Of a stretch of 64,000 nucleotides of DNA, positions 9,123-21,380 are shown piece after piece. The notes beneath the pieces were generated by a model that had not been told where the DNA came from, ran no database searches, and worked only from the letters and a program-made list of their open reading frames with translations. A program made the translations under genes and the position numbers. Each line of letters starts with the position of its first letter. Within the stretch, counting starts at the first letter, position 1. The DNA comes from Emydura subglobosa (Eukaryota; Chordata; Testudines; Chelidae): NCBI GenBank assembly GCA_007922225.1, contig ML679973.1:6362597-6426596 (forward strand). The letters run 5' to 3'.

Positions 9123-11739
9123 AGTTCTATATGATATGGCAACAGGTACATTTTTAAACACAATTTACCAATTCTATGCTGAACTTTGGTAAATATAACA
9201 AGATAGTAGATTATATATTATACTCGAGTTACAGCTGTGTCTGCCTGCCATCTTCCTGGTCTAATGTTTTCAAAAGTTGGGTGAATGCTTTGTATGGAAC
9301 TCCTTCAAAGAACTGATAAAGTATAAATTCAGAACTAATCTGCTACTCTAGATCTACATACAATTATCCAACCTCTACTAGAGCAAACTAATTAGGAAGT
9401 GATCATCATCATCAACAGCAGCAGCTGTTCTTATCTTGCTGAAGGCTGGAGGCGTCCATCCATCCATATCAGCTGCCCTCTGCCTGCTAGGGGAAAGCAT
9501 CTCCAGGGCTGCTCCATTCCATCCATCTGTATCAGTCATACTCAGCTCAGTGTGACGTGAAGGCCACTCCACAGCTGCTCCTGTCCGCACAGCTGAAATA
9601 TTTCTGCAGCACAACATTGCCGTTGGCAAGTGAAGATTGGAGAGGGTGTTGTAGAGTGGGTCAAATCAGTCTCTCCACTGATCTCCCTGTTGATGAGTCT
9701 GCCAGCCACTGTTAACAATGCGCAGGAGTTCCTTTCCAATGACCCTTTGGGCATGAGGCAATGTTTCTTGACTTGTAGCTCTCTGGCAAGAGACCACTTG
9801 TTTTTTATCCAGCTGCTTAGAGCATTTAGGTATGGAATAGGCTGCCTTTCCACAGGTTGCTAGTCACTTCAGGTGTTGAGTTGTTGCATTTTCTTGAGCT
9901 GCAGTGTTATCTACATGTTCTCTGGGTGCCCCCATGGGTTTTCCAATAACAGAGGGTCCAATGGCTATATATTTCATATAGGTTAGGTAGAGGAATCGGA
10001 GGGGTAGGAATCGTTCCTTTAAGAGGGTCGGGGGGAAGAAAGAGAGAGAGCTTGAGGAAGATATTTCAGTATGAACATTGAGACTAAGCCCGTTCATGTT
10101 CCTCCAATGGAAAAAAGAGCTCTGCCAGAATGGGCCCATGTAGCAATGGGCAGCTGTGTTGCTATGAGATGAGAAGGCAACAAGGTGAGAGGAAACATGG
10201 TACTGGAGACAGCCTTTATCCTTAAGCACAACTGTGTGAATGAAAAGGGTTTTAGGAGGGCAGGATATCCCCAGGCATGGGAAAGTGACGGCTTTTCCCC
10301 TTGCTGGCTGTGCTGCTCAAAGCCATCATTAACAAGGTTTCAATGCCACCACAGGCGTGACTCAAGACAAAGTTAACTACAGAGAGCTGAGAGAGGCTTT
10401 CATGGCCTTCTCATTCTGTTACCATTTTCTCCGGTTTGGCCCCAAACTGGGGAGAGACATGCCAAAGGGAAAGACCAAGGCTGTATGGAGATGCCTTGAA
10501 AGGCCTCATGGAGAGTGAGCTCCCCTTTGGCTGAAAAAAATAGCTCTGTTATACCTATGCACTGGCCTTTCATGAGACGGGCGGAGCAGAAACATGGGCA
10601 CCCATCAAAGGATTACGATAGGAGCTGGACAGAGAGGCACGTCATCAAACAAAGTTGGAGGAAAAACATGATGAAGAGAAAGCTTTGTTCATAGACTTCC
10701 ACTGCCCTTGAGTGAGTCACATGGGATGCAGGGAGAGGACTCTAGGATTCTGCAAACCCACAGAAAAAAGAGACCATGCTGGGGATGGAGGCAGGAGGAA
10801 ACTGGTTTATAGATGAAACTGCTGTCAGATGTTAATTGTTCTCTGTGTAGTTGTCGATTGATCTGTAATTTGACTAGATTCCAGGCTTTTATAATAAATT
10901 GTGTACAAAGCTGGCCACTTAAAGAGATAATAAAGACTCAAAGGCAGACAGAGCCATAAATTTGGAATTATCCCAAGGGTGAGGGATGAGTTAGGGCCAT
11001 TTCTGCAGTGCTCTTTTTTCAGTTGGGAGCGGGATATGAAGGGGTGTGGATTTCAACATTCCTGCAAACAGAGGAGAGGGAGGGAACAGGTCAAATTCCA
11101 CTCATACTGCAGACACTTTTTTATATCTGTGGATGGCCCTCAGCAACTGTATAATCGAACGGATTAAAAATTCCTATTTGCTCCAATGATGCTGGTGTCT
11201 TTCGGTCTGATAAGACGTTTTTATTGTCTTTGTTTTGTAGCAGAATCGGCACACACATGCACAGCTTCCCCTGCAAATTGATCAGAGCCGGATCAAAGCA
11301 GCAAAGTAGAAATGAGTGTCCAGGCTTGCCCTGGTATATCTGCCCATTTTACGTGCTCATCTGTTAGCCCACAGTCCTCCCTCTGCTAGCCTTCCCACAC
11401 GATGCTGTGATTAAACTATTGGCAGCAAGTAGCGCTCCAACCCTGAAATCTACATGTTCTGTTTAGGATAGTTTCATGGCTCTGAGTGTGCAAACAAAAA
11501 AGGACTTCTATGTTTTCCCCCCTCAGTTCCTGCAAACTTAGGTTCAGGTCCCTATGAAAAGTGAAGACCATTTGGTCACTTCAAGGCCTTACCTGCTTGT
11601 CTTATAACACGAATGGGCCATAAATCTTTCCATGATGTAAGATGTGGTACCAGTAATTGTTTAACAATAGTTTGCAGTATGCATCACACTGTGGCATTGG
11701 GTTGGCCTGGGGGTTAATGAGCACATGGCAAGTGCAAAG
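9123..11739. other. Long unrecognised noncoding stretch
   Basis: No family was recognised. A minus-strand frame at 9542-9853 has protein-like wording (for example TVAGRLINREISGE) but no domain I can name. Two AATAAA-like signals lie close together near 10885-10933 (ataataaattgtg and gataataaagac), which could mark an old retrocopy, although no parent is evident. Confidence 0.25.
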
Positions 11740-12215
11740 TGGGTTATGGGGTAAAGCTACTCAATACATTTTTGCTGGAACAGTTTTCCACTGGAAAATG
11801 CGGTTATGTGAAAATCTAAATATTCTGAGAGAATGTGTCAATTTCAACAAAACTTATCCTGGAAGACTGCTGAAATGCATCGTTTTTGTTTTCACCTTTC
11901 AGTAATGTGAGAACATTTCATGTCAGTAAGGCATAATGTTTTTGTTTTGATGTTCACATTTTGGTTAATTTTGTTTTGATTTTTATAGTGTATTATCATA
12001 TCAATATGCTGTTTACATTATATTTAATATTTCAAGGTATGTTTTGATGTTATCAAATCAAAATATTCCCATGGTTTTGAACTGACTTGTTTTTGGAATT
12101 TCCGGTCGGTTAGAAATTTTGACTTTTCAACTTTTCCTTCCTATTCAGAACAAAAACACATTTCAAAATGTTGAAAGTTCCTGTGGAATGGAAATGCCGG
12201 TTTCTGACCAGCTCC
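11740..12215. mobile_element. Old hAT-like element (gaccagctc end)
   Basis: The segment has ttttccactggaaaatgc near the left and tttctgaccagctcc at the right, with an AT-rich ttttgttttgatg interior. It resembles a turtle element whose ends read like gagctggtcagaaa. The right end is fairly clear and the left is uncertain. Confidence 0.4.
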
Positions 12216-12541
12216 ACTGGTGGGGATGGGGAAGTACATGAATATGTTCCATGGAGTAATTGTGTGATGGCCACCACAGTGCCACAGATACTCCTGTGAC
12301 ATTACAAAGGAAACTGGAGAGTCTAGACTCTAAATCGAAAGGCTGGTATCTTTGCAGTTCTGCGTGTAACAGTTACCTGGTGCTGTGCAGTAGTATGGAA
12401 TTCCTTTGTAGTTCCAAGAGAAGGTATTCATCAAGTGAAACCTGTGTAATTGCCACATACATCACCAGGTGCCACCCACTTGTGCCTTGTGCTATCGGCC
12501 CTGGCTACAGAATGGGCTTCAGGATCACCCAGGACACTGAA

Positions 12542-12627
12542 GGCCAGATCCTCAGCTGGTGTAAAGTGACAAAGCTCCTTTAACTTCAGTAGAACTAAGC
12601 TGATTTCCACCAACTGAGCATGGGACC
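12542..12627. repeat. Palindromic MITE (ggccagatcctcagctgg type)
   Basis: The left arm ggccagatcctcagctggtg folds on the right arm caccaactgagcatgggacc. The centre is a decayed copy of a cttcagt-type palindrome. A shorter relative sits at 31451-31512. Confidence 0.6.
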
Positions 12628-13239
12628 CTCCATTCCTCCTCACTTCTTTCTCATTTGGTCTTCTGCACCTCTTCCCTTACTCTCATCACTTTCCTTAGAG
12701 GTTGCCTTTGCAACAATACAGTTTGTAAAGCTCTTGGAGTAGAAGTGCTGTGGGGCGACTCAAACCTCCAGTAGCGAGGGACTAGCTTCCTGTCTGCTTG
12801 AGCTACTGTCGGAGGGGAAGCATCTGCATTTTCTCATGTAATGCATGCAACGCAGCTGCAAGCGCACATGGGGCCCAGCGAGTGACTGTGCTTGTTGGTT
12901 AGACCTTGGTCAATGTAGTTCCTGTGTTGCAATTTTGCAGGCCCCTTCCTGGGTGGCTTAGTGAGCAGTCTGTACTCTGCTCTTTGCCTGTGTGCATGAC
13001 TGGCTATGGGCTCGGGTGGTGTTGTGCATAGCATGCGGATGTGCGGAGTTGCATGTGATGCACAAGGCTGTGTTTGGCTTGTGTGCGTGTACTTTGCTGT
13101 GTGAGCATGTGACTTTGTTAACATCTGATGGTGTATCTGGCCCATGGATGAGTTGCACACATTCATGATGCTGGGTGTGGCTGAGTTCCCATGAGTGCGC
13201 TTGTGACTGTCAAGCTGTGCTGCAGTGATGCAAGAGCAT
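12628..13239. repeat. Degenerate TG-rich tract in unassigned sequence
   Basis: From about 12830 to 13230 the plus strand is loaded with gtgtg, tgcatg and gcatgtg strings without a fixed period, so the minus strand produces histidine- and threonine-rich frames. It looks like an old decayed dinucleotide repeat, not a gene. Confidence 0.4.
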
Positions 13240-13745
13240 GAACACCAACCTTATGGCAGATTGTTAGGAATCAGGGCAAAAACCTCAAATCAATTGTGAG
13301 TTCTGCACTTAGATTTCACCAACCGATAATGAAATGTGAACTCCTTAGGCACTGTAATCGCCTTAACGTGGAATCACAGACAGTCCTCTTAGGTGCTCCC
13401 ATCTCTCTCGCCACCCAGGTGAGCCTGCCTTTGTGATAGATGTTCCCTTGAACCAAGAATCCCAGCAATATTCAGATTACTCTTAGTCCCGATGGACTAG
13501 TCACTAACTTGCACCTTAGCTTTCACACCAAAGACAACACTTGTTGCCAATCCCATAATAAACTATATACAGATTTATTAAATAGGAAGAGGAAAGAAGA
13601 GGTTTTTTACAAGGTTAAAGCAAGTAAACATATATACAAGTAAGTTACCATCTGAAGTTTCAAAAGGTAATAGAAGCTTCTATAATAAGCAAGCTCTAAA
13701 TATCTTTCAGGGCTGACCCAGGCTAAGTAGCTGGGGATCCTTTGC
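13240..13745 (-). mobile_element. LTR-like retroelement block, antisense
   Basis: Landmarks I associate with a turtle LTR appear in order: cagtcctcttaggtgctccc, cgccacccaggtgagcctgc, gttgccaatcccataata and agatttattaaatagg. The minus-strand AATAAA lies at 13574-13579. No internal retroviral coding region adjoins it. Termini were not resolved. Confidence 0.5.
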
Positions 13746-14227
13746 TTATGCCTAGAATGTGTGTGATGCTTGTTTGTGCTTGAGTGTCTCTGGCGTGGGT
13801 GTGTGTGAGTGTATTGGTTCACATGCACGTGCTGCACAGTGCAGGCAGTTAGATTTTGTTCCTTTTCACCATCTGGCAGCCTGCTGCTGTATGTGGGTGT
13901 TTGTGCACATTGCTTTGGTGTCCTGTGACTCTAGCAGCTTTCGGCAGCAGGAAGCCCACCAGCTGCTGGCACGGAGTCTGGCCTGGCTAGCCCTCTCTTG
14001 TGATCAGCTCTTCTGATGTAGCTCACCACGGGAGACTTGTTCTTCTGGGTGCAGATGCAAACACAGTGTCCATAACCGGCGTATTTGGTGTGGGGGAGGC
14101 TGTCACCCTCTCCTTTTTGTTTGTACCCCTGGATCCAGCACTTTGATGACCCGGGGTGGATTTAGTGCCTCTCGTCTTTGGAGCCTGACTTGAAATCCTG
14201 ACTGAAATCATGAGTGAAAATAAGTTT
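13746..14227. other. No gene recognised; GT-rich start
   Basis: The first 100 bases are GT-rich (tgtgtgatgcttgtttg). The remainder has no recognised family and may be more of the preceding LTR-like element. Confidence 0.3.
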
Positions 14228-14235
14228 GGTGGGTC

Positions 14236-14336
14236 CAGGGGTGCTGGAACAATGTGTACAGAGGGGGTGCTGAGAGGCACTGAACCAAACTGTAAACCCT
14301 GCCTATAATGGAAACCACGTCAAGCCAGCACCGATG
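14236..14336. mobile_element. 101-bp hAT MITE with target duplication
   Basis: The ends are imperfect inverted repeats: caggggtgctgg at the left and ccagcaccgatg at the right, 10 of 12 pairing. The octamer ggtgggtc flanks both sides exactly (14228-14235 and 14337-14344), the duplication length of hAT transposition. The interior (gaaccaaactgtaaaccctg) matches a family I know from turtles. Confidence 0.7.
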
Positions 14337-14474
14337 GGTGGGTCTCTCTTCAACCATATTTGCTCCACCGCAAAAACGTCATAAAACTAAGCTCCTTATT
14401 GACAGACTGGTATTCTCTACTCAGGAGACTGCCTGGCACGAAACTGTGAGCCACTAATTTTGCAGGCCAGAGCT

Positions 14475-14650
14475 GAGGTGCTTTGGCAAGACTGTGTGTG
14501 AAGCCTGGGGCTGGAAAGCAGTGGGGAGGCAGGGGTACGGGCAGCGCTATGTGGGGAGCCCAGGACTGGAATAGCAGAGGGGCTGCAGGGCAGGACGGAG
14601 AGGCACTGGCAGAGCTGTGTGTGGGGAGTTTCCACAGCATGTACCCAGCT
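14475..14650 (-). repeat. GC-rich dispersed repeat unit, antisense
   Basis: Phrases such as agcccaggactggaatagc, ctgcagggcagga and agagctgtgtgtggggag are reverse complements of strings at 29955-30070 and 49400-49560. The unit repeats itself with a period of roughly 80 bp. The parent element is not identified. Confidence 0.55.
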
Positions 14651-17600
14651 CGTTCCTGCTGTGACCATTTCACTTCCCATTGAGCAATGAATCCTCCCAT
14701 CCTGTATTTAAACTAATTCGCAGACAAAGCTGAGTCCATGTATGCCCCACAGAAGCATCAATGGAGGAAAGTTTATTTGGCAATCCAGCTATCCCTCTGC
14801 CCTGCAGGACCCGAGCCTGGGACACTACCTGCAGAAGAACTGAAAGGCTGCTAGCGTTGCGAGGTTTGGGCTTTTCCCTTTCGAGCTAAACAAAGAGACC
14901 ACAACTAACCTGTAACTTCCCGCCATCCATACGTGCTTTCTCATTCGAAAATCCCTATCCCTTGAGCGGAAGCAGGGGGCTGGATGGTAGGAGGATCTGT
15001 GCCAGTCATACATGGGGGCTATTGGACCGGTAGGATGTACCCCCCCCCGCATCCCTCTTTCTCCCTTTCTCTCCTTATCACTCTCTCTGGATTGCCTTGT
15101 GCCCCCTACACGCCAGGCCATTCCCAGCCACGTGACTTTCAGGAGTGTCTTTAGACAGAGCAGACCTCTCCAGAGGGTGACTCCACAGCAGGGTGGGGTG
15201 GGGGCGGGCGGTTGGGGGCAGGGAAAGAGGGTGGCGCCTTTTGATTTTCTTCCCTTCTGTGGCCGCTGTTGCGAATCTCTCTGATAAAACCCCCGTCTCA
15301 AGGGCGTCTCGCTCTCGCTCCTTCACTGCGGACTCGCTCAGCGGGAAGGGAGCTTGAAAGAGGGCCCGTCCTTGTGATGCGGCTTTTATCCCTGCTAATG
15401 AGACAGGTCACCCTGGAGCGCCTCTGAGGGAGCTACAGCCTTAACTCTCTTTCCCTGCGTGGGAGCCTCCCCTCCCTCTCTCCTCACTCCCCTTCCAGGG
15501 ACATCTGCCCCCCCAACTTAAATACCAATGAGATGAGTTGCCCTCCCCCCCCCACTCCACACCCTCTATCATCACTATAGGCACATAGTGCAATAGACAG
15601 AAGAGCCCTGGTTACATCCACGCCATGATTGTTGCTCAACCGTTGGGCAGCAGCGGCTCAGCAATTCGAACTGCATTACCTCTGCTACACCCCGTCATCA
15701 CATCACATAGCCCCATCTAGCTCACCCCATGGAGCCCAAAAATAGCTTCCAGGGCTAACGGGACTTGCCATCAAGCCCTCTCATCCCTGCAGAGCTCCCT
15801 GAACCTGCAGCGACTGTTGCCCTCGCTGGTTTGGGAGGCTCCCTGGACCAGCACTAAATTCTCTGGACTACAAGAGCAACCCCCTGAGAGCAGGCAGTGG
15901 GGTGGCAAGACAGATTCCCTAGTCACACCACTGGTTTCCTCTCCTGCGTTGGGGGATTTTCTACAGCTGAACACCCCACCTCGACCCGCTTTGCTGGGTT
16001 CTGGACTCCTCCACGTGGGGTCAATAATCTCCCATGGAAGTGTGGGGAGTCTCATTGCCCAAGACATTCAGTGCTAAACAGAACAGAGCACGGAAGAATG
16101 AAATGTGGGACACTTCTGCAGTGGCCTCAGAGGGGTGCAGGGCTGGATCCTGGTCCATGAGTCTGCTCATTCCTTGGGAAATGAATAGATTTTGTGCCTG
16201 CGCTTAGCCTTTGTGGGCATTGCCTATAGCAGCCCCCCCGCCACCCTCTGCGTCTCAAGGGCATGTCAAGGACATATCCAAGAGAGAGAAGGTGCTGATT
16301 GGCATGACTTGAAGAAGCAAAAGTTGAAGGGGATCGCTTGGCACTAGCTGATACTTGCAAGATCTCTTGCCCAGCTCCTACGAGGCACCATGTGGAGCGA
16401 AAAACCCATCTCTTTAACCGCAAGAGATGAAAGGGCAAAGAAAGCCTGTTAGTTCCTTGAAATATTCCGGAGCGGCTGTTTATGAACCAAGCCCACACAC
16501 AAATGAAGAGAAAATGAGAAAATCATTATGTTTGCTCTGTAAAGCCAGAACCTTCTGTCACACACAGGCTCCTGGGTTATGGGTTTATATATGAAATGTC
16601 ATTATTTACTCCCCCACACTTTTAAAAAAAAAATCCTGGCTTGTTGTGCAGGGTCCAAGCGTATTTTTTTTTTCTTTCTTTTGGAGAGTTCTCTTCTGCT
16701 GTGCGCTACATGGCACAAACGTCCCCTTGCCGAATAACTAGAGCGTGGGACTCTAACGCGGGTCGTCTGTGCCATCTGCTGGCCAATTTGAAAATGGCAA
16801 TTTGAGAAGCCCCATGAGAGGCTTCGAATGGGAGGTGGACGGGTGAAGGGCACATGCTTGGTTGGTTTGAATCCTGGAGTGTGCTGCTCCTCCCTTCAGA
16901 AAGAAATCCTGGCTGTTCAGATCATATCATATGTTAGTATCTCTCCTTTCATCCTAAAAGATCCTAATCCTAAAGCACTTTACGTGCAGCACGGCTGCAA
17001 AATGTGGCCTCCTCTAGCGTGGAAGGAAACTCGAGCCAATTATAAAGGGGCATATCTTATGAAAAGGGGGCTGTGGCCATCTATGCAAAGAACTGCACCT
17101 TGTGCAGTTTATGGTTTCATCTGAAACCTCAGGGCACTCAATGGGCCCCATCCGTCATTGTGCTGTAGTCCTTTTGCACCACTTACACTGGGATAAAGGC
17201 ATCACAGAATTGGGCAAGGGTTGCTACACCCAGCTACAGGACCAGCTCTGTACTGCCTTTACTCAGTCATAGGAGCCCTCCGGAGGGGGGCATAGGCAGT
17301 TTGTGTGGGTGTTGGGGGGGTAGGGAGGGGCAGATCAGGGCAGAAGAGGCATGGTCAGGGCTTTCCTATGCCCTGCAAAGCCCGAGAGAGGCTTTCAAAA
17401 TAGGAGCGCAATTCAGGGCTGCCCTAGACTGAGCCACACCAGAAACCGAGTAGGGCAGGTGCGGACTGCTTCCCCTGTGTTCCTATACTGGCACCTGTGC
17501 AATGTGGAATCTGCCCAACTATATGTACCTCAGAAGGAGGAAGGGTGGTATTGAACTGACTGAGAAAAGGCCTGTGATCCCAGGGAATCTGATTATTTCA

Positions 17601-17804
17601 GAACTGAGGCCTAAAGCCATGCATTACCCTGTTCTAATTCTTCCCTTCCACATGCTCAGAGTCCAGTCCTGATGGACACAGGATGAGTTTTTCTTTTGCT
17701 TTAAAATAGTCACCACTTGCCCTCCAGATGACTCCAGAAAATAAATGAACGATTGAACTCCTCTATCACGGCCCCCTTGCCCGTGAGAAAGTGACCATCG
17801 TTTT
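14651..17804. other. Long unrecognised stretch, partly CpG-containing
   Basis: No repeat was recognised over most of this interval. At 15290-15430 there are clustered CpGs (for example gcgtctcgctctcgctcc) and a gctaatgag motif, so a regulatory element is possible, although no transcript or exon is evident. C-runs occur at about 15041-15050 and 15545-15555. A 158-codon minus-strand frame here lacks any recognisable domain. Confidence 0.25.
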
Positions 17805-17960
17805 TGCCTTTTTACAGAAAGGGAAACTGAGGCACAGACCAGGGCGGTGAATTGCCCAAGGTCACAGTCAGCTGGCAAAGCTGGGACTTGCACCCAGGAG
17901 TCCTGACTCCCAACGCCCTGTTTTGACGCAGTGGGACACAGATTTCCCCAGTCCCTTGTG
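17805..17960 (-). mobile_element. MIR-like SINE, antisense
   Basis: The segment carries acagaaagggaaactgaggc, ttgcccaaggtcacagtcag and acccaggagtcctgactccc, the reverse complement of the MIR core and tRNA-like head. Neither terminus is sharp. Confidence 0.7.
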
Positions 17961-19329
17961 CCGGTGTGGGGGGGGAGAGGAAGGATGGGAAGTACCAGGA
18001 TGGCTAACTTCCACAGTCTAGCCATAGATGTCTTCTGTCCCTTCAAAAGTCATCCCTGTCCCTGCAGGCCAGTGGGCATGCGATAGCATTTTCCTTATAT
18101 CATGCCACGCCTGCCCCTGGCTGTTGAATGAACTGGCTCTAACAACTGTAGGAAAGCACTGGGCATGGCGGGGGAGGCAGGACTGGAAAAAGGAGCCAGA
18201 GAGGGCTGGGAGAAGCCGCATATCCCAGCAGGCTGTGCCTAGCAAGTGTGTGTAGAATGGCAGCTGGGACTGGGGTATAATTACTGTCTTGTGCTTTGTA
18301 TAGCAAGCAGTCGGGCCATGTACACAAGAGGTACATGTAGGTGTAGGCGTTGGCTTGTTTGGCTTCCTTGCTTTGTGAGATGCTAACCCCCTTTTATTTA
18401 GTGAGGCTATATGACAACCAGCTGTCCACCGGAAACACAGCTCAGGGCTTCTGGCATTGATGGGTGCTCTGAGCCCAATACTCGGGCAACAACCCTATCC
18501 TGGTTAGCGTCTGTCCTATGCACAGGAGCCCTGGTGCCTGTTGCATAAATACTGTACAGTTTCCTTAGCCTGGGGACAGGAGAGCACTGCTCTGATCAGC
18601 AACCACTGCCAACTCTACCCGCATGCTTCAGGCAGAGCAATGTCATTCGGAGATAATGCACATTAGACCCAATGGTGAGAACCACAGGATGCCTGTAGGA
18701 ATCAGTGAGGGGAATGGGACAGGGAGAAAGACAGGGACGAGGAAGAGTGTCAGGCCAGGGCAGAGGTGAACAAGTTGTATAGTCTGGATCTCCTTTCCTC
18801 TTAAATGAGTGGTAACGGGCCCAGGTATTTAACCATAGCCAACAGCTGATTTGCATCCACCCAGGAACTTCCCCTCTGCCAACACAGGCCCATACCATTT
18901 GAAATGCAGAAAAATGCCCTTTAGCAGTAGGTAGTAATAGTAGGCTTCTATCCTCCCTGGACTGCAACCACTAGAGGGCAGTATAGTCACACATGCACAG
19001 TGCCTTAGACACTGGTGCCAGGCCTAAGTGCCTCCAAGCAGCATCTCCTGACAGCTTGCCCAGCCATGCCTTGGGGCCATGATTGATAACAAGTGACACA
19101 AGTACCTCTGGCTCGAGTTAGCGTGTGACTCGAGCACAAAAATAACTTATAGGTGTGGTCAGCGGCACAGGGAAGCCAAGCATGATTGTGCATGTTTCGT
19201 CAGTCGCCTGCAGCAGCCAGCTCCGTGCGTAAAGCTCTTCCGTGCTCAGTCTCATGGCGAACCAGGCATCGAACTGCTTCAGTCAGTGCTGCTCTGTGGG
19301 TGCCAGCCCCATCTCTGAGGAAAAGGGGG
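17961..19329. other. No gene or repeat recognised
   Basis: Noncoding sequence with overlapping frames on both strands and no named domain. Confidence 0.3.
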
Positions 19330-19440
19330 ATAGAGGGACAAGGTGGGCGAGGTGATATCTTCTATTGGACCAGCTTCTGTTGGTGAGAGAAAGATGGGAT
19401 TTGAGCTGCGCAGATTTTACCTCCCCCACTTTGTCTCCCG
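19330..19440 (+). mobile_element. Penelope-like terminal fragment (second family)
   Basis: The phrases acaaggtgggcgaggtgat, atcttctattggaccagctt and ctgttggtgagagaaaga match the terminal block of another turtle Penelope-like family. It is a short remnant without coding sequence, and both ends are lost. Confidence 0.45.
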
Positions 19441-19735
19441 TGGTTCCCTGTCCCGACCGGCTGATCTCTTCATAGCCACGATCCCTGATTGCTAGTGCCT
19501 TTTTCAATGAGGAAAGCGTGGCGGCTGCTGGGCGCTTCGGCCCTGACGAGACCTGTCAGTGTCTCTCTGTCCAGACAGCACCATTGGAGAAGTATTTAGG
19601 GACAGGTCTGGCCCCACCTAAGTCCTCTCCCTCACCCTCCAGCTCACCCGCTCAGGAGGCATCTGGAATCCTGGTGCCCAGGGCACCTGAGCACAAGCAC
19701 TGAGGAGCTAATTTCACTTGACATACTGAAAGGAG

Positions 19736-20165
19736 ATAGAATCATAGAAGATACGGGTTAGAAGGGACCTCAGAGGTCATCCGGTCCAACCCCCTGCTCA
19801 AAGCAGGACCAATCCCAACTAAATCATCCCAGGCAGGGCTTTGTCAAGTTGCACCTTAAAAATCTCTAAGAATGGAGACTCCACCACCTCCCTCGGTAAC
19901 CCATTCCAGTGCTTCACCGCCTTTCCAGTGAAAAAGTTTATCGTAATATCCAACCTAGACTTCCCCCCACTGCAGCTGGAGACCGTTGCTCCTTGTTCTG
20001 TCATCTGCCACCACTGAGAACAGCCTAGCTCCATCCTCCCTGGAACCCCCTTTCAGGTAGTTGAAGGCTGCTAGCAAATACCTCCTCACTCTTCTCTTCT
20101 GCAGGCTAAACAAGCCTAGTTCCCTCAGTCTCTCCTCATAAGTCATGTGCTCCAGCTCCCCTACT
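19736..20165 (-). mobile_element. CR1 LINE 3' end, antisense
   Basis: On the plus strand it starts with agaatcatagaag, the reverse complement of the CR1 3' octamer repeat, and proceeds through aagggacctcagaggtcatc and ccaaccccctgctcaaagc. Reverse reading gives the last part of the CR1 reverse transcriptase ORF. The copy is 5'-truncated near 20165, as is normal for CR1. Confidence 0.85.
19816..20163 (-). pseudogene. CR1 reverse transcriptase ORF, C-terminal remnant
   Basis: Minus-strand translation shows the conserved CR1 tail: [15 protein letters not shown], then [10 protein letters not shown], and in a different frame [19 protein letters not shown] before the stop. The change of frame falls at about 19955-19980. 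It lacks all RT catalytic motifs, which lie further upstream in a full element. Confidence 0.8.
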
Positions 20166-20354
20166 GAGATGGGGGGAAGCAGCGGTTGGTAAAGCAGCAA
20201 CATACAGGTTTGTCCCAGTTGTGACAACCTAGCGCTGCCCACAGGGGGATGTATCGAACCACTGCTCATGCTGAAAAGTGGCCGTGTGGAGCTCCCCATT
20301 GCTCTCTGCAGTGCCCTGCCTCAAGAGAGCTTAGGAGCTCTGTGGTGGAGGTAG

Positions 20355-20530
20355 AAAGGATGATCCATGGGTTAAGGCACTAACCTAGAACTCAGGAGAC
20401 CTGGGTTTCATTCTCTGCTCTTCCTTTGTGACTTTGGGCACACCTCTTAGTCACTACATGCCTCGGTTTCCTATCTCTGTAATGGGGATAATAAGACTGT
20501 CCTACTTGACAGAGGTGCAGGGCCCAAGGA
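20355..20530 (+). mobile_element. MIR-like SINE
   Basis: The head has a tRNA-like ggttaaggcactaacctag and ctcaggagacctgggtttc. It is followed by ttgtgactttgggcacacct, cctcggtttcctatctctgt and aatggggataataagactg, in MIR order. The 3' tail is missing. Confidence 0.75.
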
Positions 20531-21087
20531 TAATTTTTTTGGGCCCAGTACAAACTTTTAACACAGGCCCCCTCCCGTAATGGGGTTGCAGTGTGGGCTG
20601 GGTTCCCCAGGGCCTCCAGGCCCTGGTAAAGTTTACCATTCCCCCCCCATGTGGGGGCCCTGCAGAAGTGTGTGAGGAAAACTATGGTAAAGAAGGTGAG
20701 GTGCTCAGATACTACAGTAATGGGACCTATATAAGTACCTAAGATAGACAAAAGGGAAGGGAGCCAGCTCCAGACAAGGAATGAGTCATCCTTCCTAAAC
20801 ACTGCAGGCCTTTGTGGCAAGCAGGCCAAATCTTCTGGCTAGTGACCTGCTGGGAGATCACATAGCAGGCTTTGTTTTTTAGAAAAAGGTCAGGGCAGAC
20901 GGGGGCCCACTCCCCTTGTTAGGGCCAGTGGACTCTCAGCAAGGGAAGCCCTGAGCATCAAGCCCCTTAAAATCCCATAAGGAATTAGCAAAGTTGTTTC
21001 ACTAGGAAGAATTAAGAGCATGAAACCATGTGTTCTACTGGACTAAGGTCATGAACTTGACATCCTGGGTATCAGTATGATTTGACT
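20531..21087. other. No gene or repeat recognised
   Basis: Short homopolymer tracts (tttttttggg, ccccccccatg) are the only notable features. Confidence 0.3.
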
Positions 21088-21380
21088 TAGAATCACAGAA
21101 TCATAGAGTTGGAAGGGACCTGAGGAGGTCATCTAGTCCAACCCCCTGCTCAAAGCAGGACTAACCTCAGCTAAATAATCCCAGCGAGAGTTTTGTCAAG
21201 CGGCACCTTAAAAACCTCTAAAGATGGAGATTCCACCACCTCCCTAGGTAACCCATTCCAGTGCTTCACCACCCTCCTAGTGAAAAACTTTTTCCTAATG
21301 TCCAACCTAGACCTCCCTCACTGCAACTTGAGACCGTTGCTCCTTGTTCTGTCATCTGCCACCACTGAGAACAGCCTGTT
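21088..21380 (-). mobile_element. CR1 LINE 3' end, antisense (second copy)
   Basis: It begins tagaatcacagaatcatag and parallels the CR1 at 19736-20165, including the shared tctgccaccactgagaacag phrase near the right limit. It is 5'-truncated about 140 bp earlier than the first copy. Both copies point the same way and look like one subfamily. Confidence 0.85.
21183..21380 (-). pseudogene. CR1 reverse transcriptase ORF, C-terminal remnant
   Basis: Minus-strand reading gives [18 protein letters not shown], one in-frame stop, then [20 protein letters not shown] and on to the natural end at TLAGII. Unlike the first copy it keeps one frame throughout and is broken only by the internal stop. Confidence 0.8.

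Noticed and set aside
9542..9853. 103-codon minus-strand frame as a transposon protein
   Set aside because: Parts read like protein, but I could not tie them to any named family and no terminal repeats frame the region.
14825..15301. 158-codon minus-strand frame and possible CpG-island promoter
   Set aside because: CpG clustering is local (about 140 bp) and weak, and no first exon or downstream gene was found.
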